In this document: one piece after another, positions 45,938 through 55,623 of the stretch | How the letters are laid out: the number at the start of each line of letters is the position of its first letter | Numbering within the stretch: the stretch's first letter is position 1 | Origin: CAVQBP01 sp963710745 | GTDB taxonomy: Bacteria; Bacteroidota; Ignavibacteria; Ignavibacteriales; Ignavibacteriaceae | Direction: 5' to 3' | Assembly: GCA_963710745.1 (NCBI GenBank) | Contig: CAVQBP010000023.1 | Location: forward strand, 62,001-126,000 | Length of the DNA: 64,000 bases | Translations under genes and position numbers: made by a program | Notes under the pieces: generated by a model | Told to the model about the DNA's origin: nothing | Database searches by the model: none | The model's input: only the letters and a program-made list of their open reading frames with translations

Positions 45938-47506
45938 ATGCATAGATGTATTTTAACTATTAAGAACCTTGTAATTGCCTATTTATTATTATCTCTATTT
46001 TCTTTTAGCTTTGCCCAGAATGCAGGTCTTGATCCGTCTTTTGGTACGGGGGGATTGGTCACAACAGATTTGAGTGGTAGTTATGACGATGCAAATGATG
46101 TGCAGTTACAAAACGATGGTAAAATTGTTGTCGTCGGAAACACCGGGATTGACCTGGCACTCGTACGATATAATACCAATGGTTCTCTCGATCAGAATTT
46201 TGGTAATTCTGGGATTGTAACTTCGAATTTTCCTAATGCTAATTCAACAAATGGTTGGGCTGTAGCTATCCAGCCCGATGGAAAATTAGTGGTTGCTGCA
46301 AACGTGGACAAAGGAGATGGCGACATTGGATTGGCCCGATATAATTCTGATGGAAGCCTTGATAATACCTTTGGCAATTCCGGATTTTTTAGTAAAGATT
46401 TTGGTTCTGCTGAACAAGTTGCGGATGTGGCTCTTCAACAAGATGGTAAAATAATGGTCGCTGGAGGTTACACTGACCAAAACCCGGACTTTGCCGTCTT
46501 TCGTTATAATTCAGATGGCAGCATAGATTCAAGCTTTGGTAATAATGGTTTCACGAAAACCAATCATGGCAATGAAACAAATGTTGCACAAAAAATGGTG
46601 TTACAACCGGATGGAAAAATAATCGTAGTTGGAAATGATTACAACGGTTTAAATTTTGAGAGTGACGTGATGGTAGTACGCTATAACTCAGACGGCAGCC
46701 TTGATAACGGTTTCGGGACAAACGGTATCGTAACAACAGGTGAACTAACCAACTATGACTATGCATGGACCGTATTACTACAACCAGATGGAAAAATTAT
46801 TGTTGGGGGAGCTTTTAGAACGCATTCCTCTAACAACCTTATTTTACTAATTCGCTACAATTCTGACGGCAGCCTTGATACTGGTTTTGGAAACAATGGT
46901 ATCTCTATATCACCACAAATGAATAATGATGCGGCTAATGCTTATGCACTTTTTCTCTTAACGGATGGCAAGATACTAATGGCTGGAAGTCTTAATCAGG
47001 ATTTTTTAGTTGGCGTTTACACTTCGAACGGAAAAGTTGATTCAACTTTCGGAACAAACGGATTTATAAACGCACTTGGCGCCGGGAATGTAAAAGATGC
47101 AGTGCTACAGAACGACGGTAAACTTGTAATAGCAGGGTCAATTGAAACAATTCCTAATGATATATCATCACTTGATTTCTCTCTGGCAAGGTTTACACTT
47201 GGGGGTATTACTTCCGTTCAAACAGAGAGTAATACTTTTCCGCAGGAATATGTTTTAGACCAGAACTACCCAAATCCCTTCAACCCTTCAACTACAATTG
47301 AATTCAGTATACCTCAGCAGTCTTTTGTAACACTTAAAGTTTATGATTTATTGGGAAGAGAAGTAACAACTCTTGTTAATAGGGAGTTGCAAGGCGGCTC
47401 ATACAAAACAGAATTTAATGGAATCAACTTGACAAGCGGAACATATTTCTATCGATTGAAAGCAAACGGTTTTACTCAAACCAAGAAATTTATTCTTATC
47501 AAATAA
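45938..47506 (+). CDS. Secreted delta-60 repeat protein with sorting tail
   Basis: 522 residues from the ATG at 45938 (AAAAAGGAG about 8 bases upstream; a longer TTG frame is rejected). A signal peptide ends SFSFAQ. Seven or so delta-60 repeats follow (LDxxFGxxGxVxT ... LQxDGKIxVxG ... LxRYNxDGSLD), then the sorting tail QNYPNPFNPSTTIEFSIP. It is the first of three consecutive plus-strand secreted repeat proteins. Probably a surface or released propeller-type protein; ligand unknown. Confidence 0.88.
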   Translation: MHRCILTIKNLVIAYLLLSLFSFSFAQNAGLDPSFGTGGLVTTDLSGSYDDANDVQLQNDGKIVVVGNTGIDLALVRYNTNGSLDQNFGNSGIVTSNFPNANSTNGWAVAIQPDGKLVVAANVDKGDGDIGLARYNSDGSLDNTFGNSGFFSKDFGSAEQVADVALQQDGKIMVAGGYTDQNPDFAVFRYNSDGSIDSSFGNNGFTKTNHGNETNVAQKMVLQPDGKIIVVGNDYNGLNFESDVMVVRYNSDGSLDNGFGTNGIVTTGELTNYDYAWTVLLQPDGKIIVGGAFRTHSSNNLILLIRYNSDGSLDTGFGNNGISISPQMNNDAANAYALFLLTDGKILMAGSLNQDFLVGVYTSNGKVDSTFGTNGFINALGAGNVKDAVLQNDGKLVIAGSIETIPNDISSLDFSLARFTLGGITSVQTESNTFPQEYVLDQNYPNPFNPSTTIEFSIPQQSFVTLKVYDLLGREVTTLVNRELQGGSYKTEFNGINLTSGTYFYRLKANGFTQTKKFILIK

Positions 47507-47535
47507 CTAAATACAAATAATGTAAGGAGATTCAA

Positions 47536-49068
47536 ATGAACATTAAATTATTGCATACACGTTTATTCCTCTCGGCTGTTGTTATGTTAACGTTTTTTAC
47601 AGGAAGTGTTTTTGCACAATCAACCGAAACACAAAAGATCAGCAATCTCGCTGGTATTGTAGATAGTAGTAACTTTGGATATGCTGTTGCCTTATCTGCA
47701 AGCCTTTTAGTAGTTGGTGCACCAGAGAATGATAAAGATGCAGGTCATTTTTATGTGTTTTCTAAAAATGAGAGCAATGAATGGCAACAAGTTGGTAATG
47801 TAATTGCTCCGCCCTGGGGAAATCTGGGACTTGATGCATTTGGATATAATGTTGACATAGATGGTGATCAGGTGATTGTTGGTTCATACGGTGCTAATTT
47901 GGGTTTTCAAGGAAACGCAGCAATTTGGACGGTCGATACGGCTCAAGACTCAGTTATATTTGATGGTATACTGGAACAACCAACGGGAGACGCATTCATT
48001 TTTGGATTTTATGGATTCGATGTTTCTATATCCGGTAATTATGCAGTAGTTGGTGCACCAAATTCAGGTGCAAATGGAGGAACAGCGTATATTTTTAGTA
48101 GAAGCGATACGAGTGTGGGCTGGAATTTTGATAAAAAGATTTCGGCAAGTGATGCTTATAGCGGTGAAAATTTTGGCAGGTCTGTTGCTATTTCCGGTAA
48201 CAATATTATCGTTGGAACCGGAGGAATTTTATCTCCGGTAGATAGTTCAGGTGCTGTTTATTTTTTTCAAAAGAACAATGATGAATGGACCGAACTAATA
48301 AAGTTTACTGCCGATACACCAACTGGTGGAGATCAATTTGGCTGGTCTGTTGATATAGATAGTGATTACGCAGTTGTGGGTGCCCCGAGTGATGGAAATA
48401 CCGGGGCTGCTTATATCTTTCATTGGAATGGAAGTTCTTGGGAAAAGGAAACTAGAATTACTCCCCCGGATGGTGCTGCTGGCGATCTATTCGGCGAATC
48501 AGTTAGCATTTTAGGTACAACGATTTGTGCGAGTGCCTTCGGTAACAATGATAGCACGGGCGTATGTTATGTTTACTCAAAATCATCAAACGGATGGGAA
48601 CAATCAGCGAAAATAATTTCATCTGATATAAAGGCCGGCGACGGTTTTGGTAAGAGCGTATCTATTTCAAATGATTGGATAGCTTGTGGAGCACCATTCA
48701 GTGATGACGGCGCAATAGATGCTGGGGCTGTTTACCTTTTTGAAAAGTCGAGTGTTGTTTCTGTTGAAGATAAATCTCCAGAATCGATTCCAAAAGAATT
48801 TAATCTTTCGCAAAACTATCCCAACCCATTTAATCCTTCAACCACGATAGAGTTCAGTATTCCCAAACAGTCTTTTGTAACACTTAAAGTTTATGATTTA
48901 TTGGGAAGAGAAATAGCTACGCTTGTAAATAAAGAACTGATGTCAGGTTCATACAAAACTGAATTTAATGCCTCATCCGCCAAAAGTAAATTAGCAAGCG
49001 GTATTTATTTGTATCGATTGAATGCAGGCGGAAATGTTCAGACAAAGAAATTCATTTTGATGAAATAA
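47536..49068 (+). CDS. Secreted FG-GAP-like repeat protein with sorting tail
   Basis: 510 residues. AAGGAGA is 6 bases before the ATG, and the signal peptide ends GSVFAQ. The repeats FGxxVxISGxxxVVGAPxxxxxxGAAYIF (about 50 residues each, six or more) are of the FG-GAP/integrin-alpha propeller type. The sorting tail at the end is almost identical in DNA to that of the next gene over the last ~230 bases. It starts 29 bases after the previous stop, so it is likely in one operon with its neighbours. Confidence 0.88.
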   Translation: MNIKLLHTRLFLSAVVMLTFFTGSVFAQSTETQKISNLAGIVDSSNFGYAVALSASLLVVGAPENDKDAGHFYVFSKNESNEWQQVGNVIAPPWGNLGLDAFGYNVDIDGDQVIVGSYGANLGFQGNAAIWTVDTAQDSVIFDGILEQPTGDAFIFGFYGFDVSISGNYAVVGAPNSGANGGTAYIFSRSDTSVGWNFDKKISASDAYSGENFGRSVAISGNNIIVGTGGILSPVDSSGAVYFFQKNNDEWTELIKFTADTPTGGDQFGWSVDIDSDYAVVGAPSDGNTGAAYIFHWNGSSWEKETRITPPDGAAGDLFGESVSILGTTICASAFGNNDSTGVCYVYSKSSNGWEQSAKIISSDIKAGDGFGKSVSISNDWIACGAPFSDDGAIDAGAVYLFEKSSVVSVEDKSPESIPKEFNLSQNYPNPFNPSTTIEFSIPKQSFVTLKVYDLLGREIATLVNKELMSGSYKTEFNASSAKSKLASGIYLYRLNAGGNVQTKKFILMK

Positions 49069-49092
49069 CAATCTTTGATAAAGGAGTGGAAA

Positions 49093-50385
49093 ATGAAAAA
49101 ACTACTAACGCTTAAAAAATGTCTGTTCCTAATCTTTTTACTTTTTAGTGAATTTATGTATGCTCAGTCTAGTGGCTGGGTACAGCAAACGAGCGGAACC
49201 AATGTTAATCTTGAAGACATACAATTCATCGATGCCAATACCGGCTGGGCAGTGGGCTGGGATAATACTATACTAAAAACTACCGATGGAGGACAAACAT
49301 GGGTAACTAAACGTTCAATTGCTAAAGGCCCCTTCATTTATGGTGTATACTTTTGGGATGCTAATAAGGGCTGGGCAGCGGAAGATAACGGCTCTATATT
49401 AAGCACAACAGACGGTGGTGAAAACTGGTCTGAAAAATCAACCTCAGCCCCATACTTAATTGACTTTGACTTCATTGATGCGAATAACGGTTGGGCTTTC
49501 GGCGGGTTGGGAGCTATACTGCATACAACCGACGGCGGTGCCCACTGGACTTCACAAAATACAAAGCAGGGAAATGATTTTTACGCAGGCAAATTTTTTA
49601 ATGCAGATACAGGTGTTGCTGTAGGTTATCTCGGAAGATGTATTAGAACAACAGATGGAGGAAATACATGGCAGCAAACCTCCAGCTATTTAGCAGAATC
49701 TTTCGATGATCTTTCGTTTATTAATAGTACAGAGGGGTGGGCGGTAGGACCTTTGGATACAAATACTGTAATTGCGCACACCACAGATGGCGGACAAAAC
49801 TGGATTAAACAGAAACAGTTGAATGGTATGAATTTAGACGGAATATTTTTTATCGATTCTCAAAATGGCTGGGCAAGCGGCGGGGCAACCGGCATCAATA
49901 GAATACAACATGGAGTTATACTTCATACTACTGATGGAGGCACGAGTTGGGAGCAAAGTAATTTTTATTTTAGTAATTTTTATAACCTTAAAGCATTCTC
50001 ATTCATTGATGCAAATACCGGATGGATCGTGGGAGATGCCGGAATCATTTTGCATACTACAAATGGCGGAGTTGCATCTGTTAAGGAAATAACCGGTAAT
50101 GCACTTCCGGAACAGTTCGTATTAAGGCAAAATTATCCCAACCCATTTAATCCATCAACAACAATTGAATTCAGTATTCCCAAACAGTCATTTGTAACTC
50201 TTAAAGTTTATGATCTGCTTGGAAGAGAAATAGCTACGCTTGTAAATAAAGAACTGATGTCCGGTTCATACAAAACTGAATTTAATGCCTCATCCGCCAA
50301 AAGTAAATTAGCAAGCGGTATTTATTTGTATCGATTGAATGCAGGCGGAAATGTTCAGACAAAGAAATTAATGCTGATGAAATAG
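49093..50385 (+). CDS. Secreted Ycf48/BNR-like propeller protein with sorting tail
   Basis: 430 residues from the ATG at 49093 (AAAGGAG 7 bases upstream). A signal peptide ends FMYAQ. Repeats of GWAVGxxGxILxTTDGGxxW, about 45 residues each, are those of the Ycf48/sialidase-like propeller. The tail matches that of the preceding gene nearly base for base. Likely exported by the type IX-like route. No enzymatic Asp-box activity can be claimed. Confidence 0.88.
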   Translation: MKKLLTLKKCLFLIFLLFSEFMYAQSSGWVQQTSGTNVNLEDIQFIDANTGWAVGWDNTILKTTDGGQTWVTKRSIAKGPFIYGVYFWDANKGWAAEDNGSILSTTDGGENWSEKSTSAPYLIDFDFIDANNGWAFGGLGAILHTTDGGAHWTSQNTKQGNDFYAGKFFNADTGVAVGYLGRCIRTTDGGNTWQQTSSYLAESFDDLSFINSTEGWAVGPLDTNTVIAHTTDGGQNWIKQKQLNGMNLDGIFFIDSQNGWASGGATGINRIQHGVILHTTDGGTSWEQSNFYFSNFYNLKAFSFIDANTGWIVGDAGIILHTTNGGVASVKEITGNALPEQFVLRQNYPNPFNPSTTIEFSIPKQSFVTLKVYDLLGREIATLVNKELMSGSYKTEFNASSAKSKLASGIYLYRLNAGGNVQTKKLMLMK

Positions 50386-50395
50386 CGGATTTATA

Positions 50396-50803
50396 ATGGT
50401 GAAAAAAATTTTTAACGGCTTTTACAAGGATATCGGTGTAATAGAACTGGAGAATGGCGAAAAACTGGAAATTCCATTCGGAACATCTTTAAAGATTAAT
50501 ATCGAATTCGATGAAATAGATTTTAATAATGGCTCAAGCGGATTCGTTTGGGCCACTCATGACAAAGACCAGGCAGAAACCATTCTAAGCGCTTTGCAGG
50601 CACAGGGTATAAATTCGGAAATTAGTCAAGAAAAACTGGAAGGCACCAATTTATATTATTTGAAAATTCCGGATGTATCCCGCATAGAATCCGCTATCGA
50701 TTTCATTTGGAGAAGCAAGGAAGGCTTGAAACTAAAACCTGATTGGCATTATCATGCAGGAAAACCTAACGAAAGTTTTGAAAAATGGACAAAAAACTTT
50801 TGA
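50396..50803 (+). CDS. Hypothetical 135-residue protein
   Basis: Cytoplasmic-looking, no signal peptide. A middle part (GFVWATHDKDQAETILSALQAQGINSEI, LEGTNLYYLKIPDVSRIESAIDFIW) has the alpha-beta pattern of small ferredoxin-like/DUF2007-type signal proteins, but the match is weak. It starts 10 bases after the stop of the propeller gene. Function unknown. Confidence 0.65.
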   Translation: MVKKIFNGFYKDIGVIELENGEKLEIPFGTSLKINIEFDEIDFNNGSSGFVWATHDKDQAETILSALQAQGINSEISQEKLEGTNLYYLKIPDVSRIESAIDFIWRSKEGLKLKPDWHYHAGKPNESFEKWTKNF

Positions 50804-51896
50804 AGATTTTTAATGATTGATAATATAGAGAAGGAAGGTGAAGCAGCGAAAATTCTTTACTTTTATAAATAAAATATAAAAGGAAATTGGCCCACCCCTG
50901 ACCCCTCCTACAGCGAAGATTTAGAGGTGGGTGGATTAACAGTTTTACATCAAATGCCGGACTTAATAATAAGGCTTTTATACACCATAAGGTCAAATCG
51001 ATGTTTTATAATATTTTGATTATAATTCGGATCGTTACAAAGCCTGGTCATTCGACACCGGTAAAAAATCTCAACCCGGCAGGTGCATGGACTAAACCCG
51101 GTCATGGTTATGGCAATGCTAGCTGCGGTGGCCTGGAATGTTTTGGCGAGATTATGAAAAGCTGAGGATCTTTATCCTTAAAATAATTAATTAACCCACC
51201 CCCCGCCCCTCCAATGGAGGGGACAATACGCTCATTGGAGTTGATATCAAAACAAAAAAAATAATACAATATATAAATCTTCTTATCTGAAAATCTTTCA
51301 TATTTAAATACAGTTCTACTGATTTATAAAGAGATAGAACTAATAGTAAAACGACATAAATGATAATAAAAGTCTCCTCCCTGGCTAGTCCGCCGAAATA
51401 AAATGAAGGCGGAGAGGAGATTTAGAGGTGGGTTGATTAACAGTTGTATATCAAACATCGGACAACTCCGGCAATATCATGTTTAGTCATTCCATACATG
51501 TAATAATATTTAGCCCGCAGTTGCATACCGGATTTTCATCTTCGGCTCAGAACTGGAGTTCTGAGCTACGAACTACGATGCTTCGACCTGATACATCCTG
51601 CGATTATACAACGCTTAACGTACCCCGTAGATCAGTTCTCCAGAACTGAATCGCCAACGAAAAACTCGGGTTGTAAGAACTCACGAACCCGAATTCAATG
51701 AATCAAAAGATTTCTCCCTTCGATCGACCGGTATTAACATTTACCAATGGATTTATACATCGGTTTAAAAAGAATATCTATAACAATTCTTGACGGTTTT
51801 AACCGTTTTTTTATTTCTTAAATTAAACCGATAAAAATTCTGTTGGTTAATAGAAGAACAGCGTATTGTTTAGTAATAGATTTAGCGGTCTTGATA
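50804..51896. repeat. Repeat-rich intergenic region with gene relics
   Basis: No intact gene in about 1.1 kb. It holds an oxidoreductase 3' relic (51038-51167, listed separately), a pair of direct repeats (TTAGAGGTGGGTGGATTAAC at ~50921 and the TTAGAGGTGGGTTGATTAAC form at ~51421), a perfect hairpin at 51545-51566 (GCTCAGAACT / AGTTCTGAGC), smaller inverted repeats (CAGTTCT/AGAACTG; TCGGGTT/AACCCGA) and a partial TTTCTCCCTTCG element (~51708). Similar pieces recur at 55.3, 57.6 and 62.9 kb. Confidence 0.75.
51038..51167 (+). pseudogene. Relic of the 3' end of a CrtI-like oxidoreductase gene (copy 1)
   Basis: It aligns with 41128-41258 of the oxidoreductase gene: CTGGTCATTCGACACCGGTA, AGGTGCATGGACTAAACCCG, GTCATGGTTATGG, then CTGGAATGTTTTGGCGAGAT and ATGAAAAGCTGAGG. 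It starts and ends inside the coding sequence with substitutions and no start codon. The 88 bases in front are shared with copy 2 at 55.4 kb. Confidence 0.85.
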
Positions 51897-52562
51897 CTAT
51901 TTGTTATTTGCTATAGAATTTTCAGTTCCAAATAAATCATAAGGTTTTTCTTTAAAATTTTTATTAAAGAAAAATGCAGTAAAGAAAATAAATAAAGCAA
52001 ATCCCAAGACAATAAATAATTGAACTCTGGAAGTTTTTTGAATATCGTGTTTGAATTTTACTTCGCAGACTTCACCGGGACAATATTGCACTTTTCCCTT
52101 ATGAAACATCGGATAAAACTTACAACCAAGACAAATACCGAAAGAAGCTTCAAAAAACAAGAATATCAGGCAGATAAAACAGATAGAACCGGTAATCGGA
52201 CTGAATGCATTTACAATAATCAGGTGGACAAAAATTGTTGATGCCAGTATAACACCAATTATCCATGCAAACTTTTTTTGAGGAGCACCAACATACTCGG
52301 GAACCTGGTTCCTTACAATTAATCGTCCGATTATTAAAGAAGGTGAAAATTTCGGATTTATAAAAACCCGTATTAAAATATCCGAAAGGAATATTGTTAC
52401 AGCATACTTAAGCAATAAAAAATCACCCTGGAAAATAACTTTAAGAATAGATATAAACATCATCACAAATAATATTCCTGCCGCAGCTCTTATTTCCCTT
52501 TCATTTAGTACAGGTATATCATATCCTTCAACTGTTTGACCAAAGCTTATAATTTTATTCAT
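51897..52562 (-). CDS. DUF4395 membrane protein
   Basis: 222 residues from the ATG at 52560-52562, preceded by AAAGGAG; the longer frame to 52622 is unlikely. Four or so membrane helices; the DUF4395 wording VPEYVGAPQKKFAWIIG and FGICLGCKFYPMF with its Cys pair is present, followed by a Cys-containing loop and a last helix. DUF4395 proteins are inner-membrane and often linked to redox or rhodanese genes, but none is adjacent. It follows a DUF4386 gene on the same strand by about 70 bases. Confidence 0.85.
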   Translation of the reverse strand: MNKIISFGQTVEGYDIPVLNEREIRAAAGILFVMMFISILKVIFQGDFLLLKYAVTIFLSDILIRVFINPKFSPSLIIGRLIVRNQVPEYVGAPQKKFAWIIGVILASTIFVHLIIVNAFSPITGSICFICLIFLFFEASFGICLGCKFYPMFHKGKVQYCPGEVCEVKFKHDIQKTSRVQLFIVLGFALFIFFTAFFFNKNFKEKPYDLFGTENSIANNK

Positions 52563-52634
52563 TTTATCTCCTTTACATTTTTTACGCTTTATATAAAAAG
52601 TTAAAATTATTTTTTTCGGCATTCTAAGAATTTT

Positions 52635-53327
52635 TCAGGCTGCTTCCGGTTGTACTGTCTTTACACCTTTAATTAAAAGCCACAGCATTATTGAAATTTC
52701 CCCTAAAATCCAGAACGGGAATGCAAATAGTCTGACAGCTGCCTGGTATTCGGGAAATAACAAAGAAGTAAAAGAATGGACAACATAAGCGGCACCATTA
52801 AGAATTAAAAATATCCCTAATATGCGGGGAATAAACCCGGATTTATAAACCAATTGACCGAATGGAAAAAGCCAGAGTCCCCAGAACGTTTCCAAAACAA
52901 GTGCTATGTAGCCGTTAAAGCCAAGGAACATCATTGCCAGGTCCTGTCTCTGAGCAGATTCAAATGAATTCAATATTTTTCCTTTAAAAAGCATTAGGGA
53001 ACTAATATTGAATGCTTCCATAAAAAACATGGCGGGAATTTGAACAAGAACCAATGCTACAAGAAGTTTAGAGTATCGTTCGTTCACCGGCTTAAACAAA
53101 CGGTATAAAATTAACGCCATAAATACCCAGAGGGTATTACTGATAATATCATTAACTATACCCGTTCTAAATAAAAATTCGTTTGAGAGTACCTTATTGG
53201 CTGTGGCTGCAGCATCCCCTTCTACAAATGTTTGTGACGGTAAAAAGAAGATACCGTAGACTCCTGTTAAAATCCAGATAAAATATAACAGGCCGGCAAG
53301 TCTTGCAGTATTTTTATTTGGACTCAT
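52635..53327 (-). CDS. DUF4386 membrane protein
   Basis: 230 residues with the family start KNTARLAGLLYFIWILTGVYG, then six or so membrane helices, NEFLFRTGIVNDIISNTLWVFMAL and FGQLVYKSGFIPRILGIFLI. DUF4386 is an uncharacterised integral membrane family common in Bacteroidota. Divergent from the LytS-type kinase gene, with a 220-base gap. Confidence 0.88.
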   Translation of the reverse strand: MSPNKNTARLAGLLYFIWILTGVYGIFFLPSQTFVEGDAAATANKVLSNEFLFRTGIVNDIISNTLWVFMALILYRLFKPVNERYSKLLVALVLVQIPAMFFMEAFNISSLMLFKGKILNSFESAQRQDLAMMFLGFNGYIALVLETFWGLWLFPFGQLVYKSGFIPRILGIFLILNGAAYVVHSFTSLLFPEYQAAVRLFAFPFWILGEISIMLWLLIKGVKTVQPEAA

Positions 53328-53547
53328 TTCCTGTTCCAGCTCATTTTGTAAAATCCCTGCTTTATTTTATACAAGCATATGCAATTGAAAAAGAAAATGA
53401 AACAGAGGGTCTATATACAGCAGTTTAAAGTAAACGTATTACCTGATTCCGTCTACAGAAAATTCGATTATTCATTTATGAAATAATTATATTTTAGTAT
53501 GATAATTTCCCCGGTTGATATTTCTATTAATATCATGGAAATAATTA

Positions 53548-54573
53548 ATGAATATTAAGCATACAAAATTTTATTTATGGGCCGGAGCCGGTTATTTTAT
53601 ATTAGCACTGATTATCAATCTGTCACAGCATCCGGGTCCGTTTTTTCCGTGGCTCATAAATGAAATCTGGAAGACGGCTTATGTACTTGCAGTTATTTAC
53701 CTTTTCTTTGAATTCACACTTCCAAATCTTAGCAAAAAAAGAATTTTCAGATCATTTGCACTTTTACTCGCACAGTTTTTCCTGTTCTCTTTTATGTTCT
53801 ATTTCTGGATTCTCCTTGGAACTCTTCTTAAAGTTTATACCGATTTCATTCATTATCCTTCCTGCCAAAGCGGAGTTGCCGATCAGTTTGGCGCAAGTAT
53901 ATTTGCCATACTTTTATTTGGAATATCAAGGCATATTTATAATTTTATTAAACTAAAACAGGCGGCCCAGCAGCTTAAAATTGAAAAACAGGAAGCAGAA
54001 TTGAACTATCTTAAATCGCAGACAAATCCGCATTTTTTATTTAACACTTTAAATAATATCTATTCATTATCAAGAGATAAGTCGGATTTAGCACCTGAGT
54101 CGGTTTTACGTCTTTCAAAAATTCTCCGTTATATGCTTTATGAAACGGGCGGAGAATATATAGCAATAGAAAAGGAATTAAAAATTATCAGCGATTATAT
54201 CGAACTTGAAAAGCTGCGCTACGATGAGTCTCTCAGGATTAACTTTAATTATGATATTGAAGATATGAAGCAGGCATTACCTCCGCTGCTCCTTATTCCG
54301 CTGGTAGAAAATGCATTCAAGCATGGTGCTTCCGAAACCCGGAATCATCCTTTTGTTGATATTCATCTCTCTGTTAAAAACAGGCAGCTGGCTTTTTTCG
54401 TAAAAAATTCTTTCGATGGTATCTCCGGCGAACAAAAAGTAAAAGAAAATATCGGGCTTTCAAATCTGAGGAGGCAGCTTGAATTTCTTTACACAGATTA
54501 TGATCTTTCCGTTCAGCAAAGTGAATCGGAATTTACAGCCGCATTAAAAATTAATCTTGGAAGCCATGTCTAA
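53548..54573 (+). CDS. LytS/YehU-type sensor histidine kinase
   Basis: 341 residues with four membrane helices (about 10-130), a short coiled coil, the His_kinase domain with His162 in SQTNPHFLFNTLNNIY, and an ATPase region with LLLIPLVENAFKHGA and a degenerate G box (IGLSNLRRQLEFLY). It lacks any periplasmic sensor domain, so it probably senses a membrane or lipid signal. Its stop overlaps the start of the partner LytTR regulator by 8 bases. Confidence 0.92.
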   Translation: MNIKHTKFYLWAGAGYFILALIINLSQHPGPFFPWLINEIWKTAYVLAVIYLFFEFTLPNLSKKRIFRSFALLLAQFFLFSFMFYFWILLGTLLKVYTDFIHYPSCQSGVADQFGASIFAILLFGISRHIYNFIKLKQAAQQLKIEKQEAELNYLKSQTNPHFLFNTLNNIYSLSRDKSDLAPESVLRLSKILRYMLYETGGEYIAIEKELKIISDYIELEKLRYDESLRINFNYDIEDMKQALPPLLLIPLVENAFKHGASETRNHPFVDIHLSVKNRQLAFFVKNSFDGISGEQKVKENIGLSNLRRQLEFLYTDYDLSVQQSESEFTAALKINLGSHV

Positions 54574-55255
54574 AATAAAATGTATTATAATTGAAGATGA
54601 GCCTCTGGCTGTAAAAATTCTATCCGACTATATTCTGCAGGTTCCATTTCTCGAAATAGCAGGAAAGTTTAAAGATGCAATTCTCGCTGCGGATTACCTG
54701 CGTGATCATAATGTTGATCTGATCTTCCTGGATATACATCTGCCTAAGCTGAAAGGGATGGCTTTCTTAAAAACGCTTACTAATCCCCCTGCAGTTATTG
54801 TTACCACTGCCTACCACCAGTATGCAGTGGAAGGATTTGAGCTTAATGTAACCGATTACCTCCTTAAACCGTTTGAATTTGAAAGGTTTTTAGTTGCGGT
54901 TAATAAAGTAAAATCAATCCCGAAGGATGAACAGGTTCTCAATGGAGATAATGAGAAGGATTTTATATTTCTTAATGTGAACAAAAAGAAAGTAAAAATT
55001 CTTTTCCCTGAAATTGTTTACATCGAGAGTCAAAGGGAATACATAAAAATCGTTACAACAAAAAAAACTTACATTTCAAAAATAAGCACTAAAGAAATTG
55101 AATCCGTTCTACCTTCAAATCTTTTTAAACGGATCCATCGTTCATTTATAATTTCATTGGATAAAATCGAATCTTATAATGCTGAAACTGTCGAAGTTAA
55201 CGGAATTTCCATTCCAATCGGCAGAGGTTACAGGGGTGTACTCGAGGAGCTATAA
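54566..55255 (+). CDS. LytTR-family response regulator
   Basis: 229 residues from the ATG at 54566. An N-terminal receiver (IIEDEPLAVKIL, Asp56 in FLDIHLPK, TTAYHQYAVEGF, DYLLKPF) is followed by a LytTR DNA-binding domain (IVYIESQREYIKIVTTKKTY, FKRIHRSFIISLDKIESY). It is the cognate partner of the overlapping kinase. Target genes are unknown; the divergent DUF4386/DUF4395 pair is a reasonable guess from position only. Confidence 0.92.
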   Translation: MSKIKCIIIEDEPLAVKILSDYILQVPFLEIAGKFKDAILAADYLRDHNVDLIFLDIHLPKLKGMAFLKTLTNPPAVIVTTAYHQYAVEGFELNVTDYLLKPFEFERFLVAVNKVKSIPKDEQVLNGDNEKDFIFLNVNKKKVKILFPEIVYIESQREYIKIVTTKKTYISKISTKEIESVLPSNLFKRIHRSFIISLDKIESYNAETVEVNGISIPIGRGYRGVLEEL

Positions 55256-55623
55256 TAATTATCAAAATACCTGCAGATAAAACCAGTAGTTAGTACAACA
55301 TAACCATATCATTAACCAACGGATTTATCCATTGGCTTAAAAAGAATATCTAACATAATTAATAATAAGACTTTTATACACCATAAGGTAAAATCAATGT
55401 TTTATAATATTTTGATTATAATTCGGTTCGTTACAAAGCCCGGTCATGGTTATGGTGCTGTAATCTATTGCTGCCTGTAATGTTTTGGCGAGATTATGAA
55501 AAGCTGGGAATGATACTGTACATTCCTGATATTAAATACTAGATACCGGATTCCGGATACCCGTTGCTTGATTCCGTGTATTCGAAAGGTACAATCATTT
55601 GTAGTAATTACTTAATAGAGCAG
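55256..55623. repeat. Intergenic repeat region with oxidoreductase relic (copy 2)
   Basis: 55359-55446 is about 94% identical to 50963-51050 by eye (TTTTATACACCATAAGGT, ATGTTTTATAATATTTTG and so on). It continues into a shortened relic of the oxidoreductase 3' end (55436-55509: GGTCATGGTTATGG, TGTTTTGGCGAGATTATGAA). At 55549-55570 a GATACCGGATTCCGGATACC element matches the GTATCCGG repeat at 238-272. No gene. Confidence 0.8.

Noticed and set aside
41451..50385. Polysaccharide utilisation locus controlled by the hybrid sensor
   Set aside because: No SusC/SusD pair or glycoside hydrolase next to it; the neighbours are secreted propeller proteins.
50963..55446. Insertion sequence or composite transposon bounded by the 88-bp repeats
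   Set aside because: No transposase, no terminal inverted repeats and no target-site duplication could be seen.
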